Below, piece by piece: positions 5,541-8,796 of a stretch of 8,796 nt of DNA. Where the stretch lies: assembly GCA_003153055.1 (NCBI GenBank), contig PMBV01000558.1, positions 1 to 8,796 of the forward strand, read 5' to 3'. This stretch comes from Myxococcales bacterium (GTDB lineage: Bacteria; Myxococcota; Myxococcia; Myxococcales; Myxococcaceae). Below the pieces are notes generated by a model that worked only from the letters and a program-made list of their open reading frames with translations, did not search any database and was not told where the DNA came from. Numbering within the stretch: position 1 is the stretch's first letter; each line of letters opens with the position of its first letter. A program made the position numbers and the translations under genes.

Positions 5541-7046
5541 TCAGGGGTTGTCGAAGAAGTTCGGGAGCCCGGCCTTGGCGGCCAGTGTCGTGCCCTCGAA
5601 GTCGAGCGGCAGGCGGTCGGCTGCGCAGCCGGCGTCGAGTGGAGCCGTCGGGTCGGCGAGGAACTCGAGGAAGAGCTGACGACCGCAATCGCGGCCATCA
5701 GCGGTGGGGGAGCCATCGATGACTCCGTGCGTGGTGTGGGGGACGAGGACGAAGGTCTGGTGTGGCCCGTGGAGCTCGGACTGAATCGACGACGTCAGCT
5801 CGGCCGGAGTCGAGGGGTCGAGCTCTCCAGCGAGCATCAGGGCGGGGACGGTGCTCGTGAGGGGCGCGGAGGCGAGAGGCTCCTCGAGCGCTGGAAAGGC
5901 CCGGAGCACTGCCACGAGCTGTGCACCGTCGCGCGGGCCGACCAGGGCGCTCGCTTCGGCCTGGGCGACGAACGTGTCGACCGAGGCGTCGTCGGGGAAG
6001 CGGGGGTCGTCCCACAGCTCGGCGCGCACCAGGAGCACGTTGAGGGCCTCTGAGAACGCGTGAGGCGCCGAGCCCCGGGCAATCAACGGCTGGAGCGTCG
6101 ACAGCGCAACCTGGACGTCGGCGTCGGTGCAGCGGTCGAGCCGGGCGATCAACGCCGGCACCATCTCGTTGAACGGTGGGAAGAAGAGCATGCGGGCGAC
6201 GGCTTCGCGGACCTCCTCAGAGCCGTGGCCGAGCTTCGAGCAGTGGCCCTGGTCGAGCTTCGCCCAGAGGGCCTCGGCGGTGCCCAGTGGGTCTGCCAGG
6301 CGCGACGAGCAGAACGTGTCCGCGCGACACTGGGCGAGCACCTCCTGGCCGATGCGCTCGGCGAAGGTGAGCTGGTCGACTACCAGGTTCCGCCGCGGCG
6401 CGACCATGCTGTCGAGCACCACGCCGTCGACCGAATCGGGGAAGAGCTGGAGGTAACGCCGCGCCCAGTACGTGCCCCCCGAGGCGCCCCAGAGGAACAC
6501 TGCCTTCCCGGCTTCCCGGTGCTCCTCGATGGCGTCGTGGAGGTCTCGCGCGCTGGCGCTGAAGCTGAAGATTGAGAGGTCCGGGTGGTCTGCCCGGAGC
6601 CTCGTGGCGCAGGCCGCTGCCTCGGGCGCGGTGATGTGGGCGCCGCCGGGGCTGCTCGCCGTCTGCTGCTCGGGGCACTCGAGGAACTCCGAGTCACCGG
6701 TGCCGCGCGCGTCGAGGGTGTAGAGGTCAAGGTCGGGCGCGAAGCCGTGGAGCTCATCCATGAAGGCTGGGAGCCCAATGGTCCCCGACATGCCCGGTCC
6801 TCCGTGGAGCAGCCAGAGCTGACCGCGGCTCGGCGCGCTGGCCCGGAGGCGCTTGGCAGCCGAGACGAAGGTCGCGCTCGAGCCCGGAGCGCTGGGCCGC
6901 TCGGCGCGGGCGCACTCGGCGCGTCCGTCACCCTTGCCGGTGTACAGGCTGCACTGCCGCCAGACGCCGTCGGGGGGCACTTCACAGCCGACGAAGAGTG
7001 TGAGGAAGAGAAGCAAAGCGGGAAAGGTTCGTGGCATTGGGCTCAT
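5541..7046 (-). CDS. Lipoprotein alpha/beta hydrolase, tripeptidyl aminopeptidase type
   Basis: Protein of 501 residues, probably a cell-envelope peptidase or esterase. A signal peptide (about residues 5-20) ends in the lipobox LFVGC with Cys21, so it is likely a lipoprotein. The oxyanion motif HGGPG is at 81-85, typical of proline iminopeptidases and the SlpD/SlpE or tripeptidyl-aminopeptidase group. LDARGTGDSE follows at about 111-120. The nucleophile elbow is WGASGGTY with Ser189. The likely acid is Asp410 in LAGELDPSTP and the likely base His440 in PHTTHGV. The long middle part, with several Cys residues (240, 246, 269, 306), fits the cap domain of secreted members. The start chosen is ATG at 7046; ATG at 7037 would give an equally good signal peptide. 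It lies 85 nt downstream of the XRE gene on the same strand. The substrate is unknown: either N-terminal peptide release or small-ester hydrolysis is possible. Confidence 0.85.
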   Translation of the reverse strand: MSPMPRTFPALLLFLTLFVGCEVPPDGVWRQCSLYTGKGDGRAECARAERPSAPGSSATFVSAAKRLRASAPSRGQLWLLHGGPGMSGTIGLPAFMDELHGFAPDLDLYTLDARGTGDSEFLECPEQQTASSPGGAHITAPEAAACATRLRADHPDLSIFSFSASARDLHDAIEEHREAGKAVFLWGASGGTYWARRYLQLFPDSVDGVVLDSMVAPRRNLVVDQLTFAERIGQEVLAQCRADTFCSSRLADPLGTAEALWAKLDQGHCSKLGHGSEEVREAVARMLFFPPFNEMVPALIARLDRCTDADVQVALSTLQPLIARGSAPHAFSEALNVLLVRAELWDDPRFPDDASVDTFVAQAEASALVGPRDGAQLVAVLRAFPALEEPLASAPLTSTVPALMLAGELDPSTPAELTSSIQSELHGPHQTFVLVPHTTHGVIDGSPTADGRDCGRQLFLEFLADPTAPLDAGCAADRLPLDFEGTTLAAKAGLPNFFDNP

Positions 7047-7131
7047 GGTCGATGTCTCGTTTGACAACACGGGTGGTGCCGGTGGCGCTTTGCAGAGCGT
7101 CACCGTCGGGGGTGGCAGGGCGGTGGGGACC

Positions 7132-7353
7132 TCAGGGGTCGGTGGTCGCGGAGGGCCGGTACTCCAACAGGTCGCCGGGCTGGCAGTCGAGGTGTCGGCA
7201 GATGGCCTCGAGCGTGGAGAAGCGAATCGCCCGTGCCTTGCCTGTCTTCAGGATGGAGAGGTTGGCCAGGGTGATGCCCACGGCCGCGGCGAGCTCGCCC
7301 ACGCGCATCTTCCGCTTGGCCAGCATGACGTCGAGGTTGACGATGATGGACAC
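7132..7353 (-). CDS. XRE-family regulator, YozG-like
   Basis: Small cytoplasmic DNA-binding protein of 73 residues. The whole chain is one helix-turn-helix domain: MLAKRKMRVGELAAAVGITL for the first helices, then ANLSILKTGKARAIRFSTLE across the recognition helix, and ICRHLDCQPGDLLEY at the end. This is the highly conserved HTH_26 / YozG type. The start is GTG at 7353-7351 with an SD-like GAGAGG about 6 nt upstream; no in-frame ATG lies upstream. Its gene begins 13 nt after the stop of the DUF2975 gene, and this pairing (as in Bacillus YoaS-YozG) is known and widespread. Autoregulation of the operon is likely by analogy, and the palindrome at 7937-7948 is a candidate operator. Which signal it senses is unknown. 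Confidence 0.92.
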   Translation of the reverse strand: MSIIVNLDVMLAKRKMRVGELAAAVGITLANLSILKTGKARAIRFSTLEAICRHLDCQPGDLLEYRPSATTDP

Positions 7354-7366
7354 GGGCGCCTCTCGA

Positions 7367-7894
7367 TTAGACAGTCAGTTGGTGGTCCTCGTCGAGCGCT
7401 CGCCCCAGATCGAGCACCGCGCCGAGGGCGACGACAAAGAGGCCAGCGACGAGCATCGAGAGCTCGAGCTCGAGGTGGAGGAAGGGCTGGGTGAGGCCGA
7501 GGGCGGTGAGGAGCGGGCCGGTGAGCGCGGTCACCAGCATGCGCACCGGGTCCATCGCCAGGAGCCCATAGCCAACCAGTCGCACCGCCGCGGCCGGTCG
7601 CGCGCCAAATACCTCTCCGCGGGCGTAGAGGCCGAAGAGGCGGTGCATCGCCAGTAAGGTCACCAGGTAGCAGGCAGGCACCAACAGCCCCAGCGCGATG
7701 GCCGCGACGCCGCCCCCGATGCTCAGTGGAGTGGGGCGCAGCTCGGCCGTGGTTGGCATCCGCAAGAGGCCCAGCGGCCCACCTCGCGCCAGGCTCGCTC
7801 CCACCGCGAGCACCGTCGCCACGAGGAGCCCTCGCACCACCCACTGCAGCCGGCGGCCGAGGGACTCCACGCGGCCTCGAAGAACCGTGTTCAT
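7367..7894 (-). CDS. DUF2975 membrane protein, partner of XRE regulator
   Basis: Inner-membrane protein of 175 residues with four hydrophobic segments at about 18-37, 57-82, 105-125 and 140-163. The family marks are the central LAMHRLFGLYARGEVFGARP, between helices 2 and 3, and the C-terminal DLGRALDEDHQLTV, which matches the usual end of DUF2975 proteins. The start is ATG at 7894; no clear SD precedes it. It is the first gene of an operon with the YozG-like regulator. In such pairs the membrane protein may modulate the regulator, but no mechanism is established to my knowledge. The 159-nt gap upstream contains the AT-rich promoter region. Confidence 0.88.
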   Translation of the reverse strand: MNTVLRGRVESLGRRLQWVVRGLLVATVLAVGASLARGGPLGLLRMPTTAELRPTPLSIGGGVAAIALGLLVPACYLVTLLAMHRLFGLYARGEVFGARPAAAVRLVGYGLLAMDPVRMLVTALTGPLLTALGLTQPFLHLELELSMLVAGLFVVALGAVLDLGRALDEDHQLTV

Positions 7895-8053
7895 GAGGCC
7901 GTTCTATCGCCGGCCGGTCTCGATGTTCAATCTAAATTTATCGATAAACAGAAAACTAGCCTCGTTTTACGGAGTTGAAGCCATGTTCCTCGGTCGGCGT
8001 TGGATCTCGGCGGGTTTCAGCCCAGTGCTGAAGGCTCACTCACGCTGCTCGAG
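7895..8053 (-). promoter_or_regulatory. Promoter and operator region of the DUF2975-XRE operon
   Basis: Intergenic stretch between the barrel gene stop and the DUF2975 start. It contains an AT-rich island (about 7927-7960) that stands out against the GC-rich surroundings. Within it is the perfect 12-bp palindrome TTTATCGATAAA (7937-7948). On the minus strand a TAGATT (7934-7929) is a possible -10 element, which would place the palindrome in the -10/-35 spacer. No convincing -35 hexamer was found. The role as operator for the YozG-like protein is inferred from position. A short hairpin (TTCAGC/GCTGAA, 8016-8032) follows the barrel gene but lacks a U-run. Confidence 0.5.
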
Positions 8054-8755
8054 TCAGAACGCGTAGCGCAGTTCGAGGGAAGGGCTCAAACGCAGGCCGA
8101 GGTCCAGCCCGTGGCTGTCTTGACTGGTCGAGGCGTCCCCGGTCGAGATGGTCGTCGCACCGACGCCGTAGCTCAGCTCGAGGACGCTGCTGGAGAGGCG
8201 AAGCGCCAGTCCATCGATGAGCTGGCGCTCGAGCGCGAACCCTGCGACGGCGCCCATTCCGTAGGCGTGACTCTGCGTGACCTGAGGGACGCCGTGGAGA
8301 CCACCGGTGGCTGGGTCCCACGTGTTGAGGACCTCGTGCTCTTCCCCGTTCCGGTAGCTTACGCTCACTGTCCCGTAGCATGACACCTCGATGAGGGCGC
8401 CAGGGTTGAGGACCCCTCGTACACCGATGATCCCATCAAGGCCGAACTGCCGTGATGATAGCTCGTTGTTGGATTGCCTCGAGGTGGAGGTCGCCACCGC
8501 CTGAAAGCCGAGGAAGAGTCGCTCGTTCAGGCGCCGCTCGACGAAGATGCTGACTTGAGGCGCAGGGGGCGAGCAGGTCTGATTCGTGGTTTCGACCGGC
8601 AGCGGCCGTCGCTGGTGGCAGATGTAGGCGCTCCGTGCCGCCGGCGCGATTTTCGGCACGGCTGCCGGTTTCTGGACCTTGCTGGGTGATTTCCTGATCC
8701 ACTGGCAGCGGGAGAAAAGCGGGGACGGAGCCGGCGGGCCCCGCCCCCTCAACAA
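8054..8755 (-). CDS. Outer-membrane beta-barrel-like protein, N-terminus uncertain
   Basis: The frame is coding from the stop at 8054 back to at least about 8700. The C-terminal two thirds alternates polar and hydrophobic residues in beta-strand fashion (for example QVSIFVERRLNERLFLGFQA, ALIEVSCYGTVSVSYRNG, GLALRLSSSVLELSYGVGA) and ends LSPSLELRYAF. The final Phe preceded by alternating residues is the usual barrel-insertion signal of outer-membrane proteins. Upstream is a Pro/Lys-rich linker (VQKPAAVPKIAPAARS), then TCSPPAPQ. No convincing start or signal peptide lies in this frame; the limit given here is a TTG at 8755. The neighbouring frame from ATG 8792 reads MIECSLLAFLPAVVEGAGPA, a weak signal-peptide candidate, so a frameshift near 8670-8750 or a start beyond the window is possible. 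The specific function is unknown. Confidence 0.6.
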   Translation of the reverse strand: MLRGRGPPAPSPLFSRCQWIRKSPSKVQKPAAVPKIAPAARSAYICHQRRPLPVETTNQTCSPPAPQVSIFVERRLNERLFLGFQAVATSTSRQSNNELSSRQFGLDGIIGVRGVLNPGALIEVSCYGTVSVSYRNGEEHEVLNTWDPATGGLHGVPQVTQSHAYGMGAVAGFALERQLIDGLALRLSSSVLELSYGVGATTISTGDASTSQDSHGLDLGLRLSPSLELRYAF

Positions 8756-8796
8756 CCGCTGGGAGAAAAGCCAGCAAGGAGCATTCGATCATGGCT

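Noticed and set aside
8016..8032. Hairpin TTCAGC-loop-GCTGAA as a terminator of the barrel gene
   Set aside because: The stem is only six base pairs and no U-run follows on the minus strand.

Overview
The window is a GC-rich stretch of a Gram-negative chromosome. The lipoprotein signals, the outer-membrane barrel and the codon use suggest a myxobacterium-like organism, but this is an inference and no taxonomic marker is present. Almost every gene lies on the minus strand. The exceptions are a thioredoxin gene and a truncated ABC-ATPase gene on the plus strand at about 4923-5376.

Region 1 (1-3443, minus) looks like a type VI secretion cargo module. In transcription order it holds: an unrecognised 132-residue protein (3443-3045); a segment in the same reading frame, separated only by a TAA, that encodes two tandem 56-residue beta-type repeats (3044-2568); a 603-residue GxSxG-type lipase resembling the Tle4 phospholipase effectors (2539-728); and, overlapping the lipase stop by ATGA, a probable lipoprotein of the Tli4 immunity family that runs off the window at position 1. 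The picture is effector, adjacent accessory protein and periplasmic immunity protein. No VgrG, PAAR or Hcp gene is visible. This module is visibly less GC-rich than the rest of the window.

Region 2 (3634-5249) holds a two-gene minus-strand membrane operon, an internally duplicated DoxX-like protein followed by a DUF2269-type protein. It is divergent from a plus-strand thioredoxin gene.

Region 3 (5250-5540) is a scar. An ABC-transporter ATPase gene begins normally but loses homology just before where its Walker A motif should be, and joins unrelated sequence.

Region 4 (5541-8796, minus) holds, in transcription order: an outer-membrane beta-barrel-like protein with an uncertain N-terminus; an AT-rich promoter region with a perfect 12-bp palindrome; a DUF2975 membrane protein and its YozG-like XRE regulator, a known pairing; and a lipoprotein alpha/beta hydrolase of the tripeptidyl-aminopeptidase / proline-iminopeptidase type. 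No rRNA, tRNA, CRISPR array or complete insertion sequence was seen.
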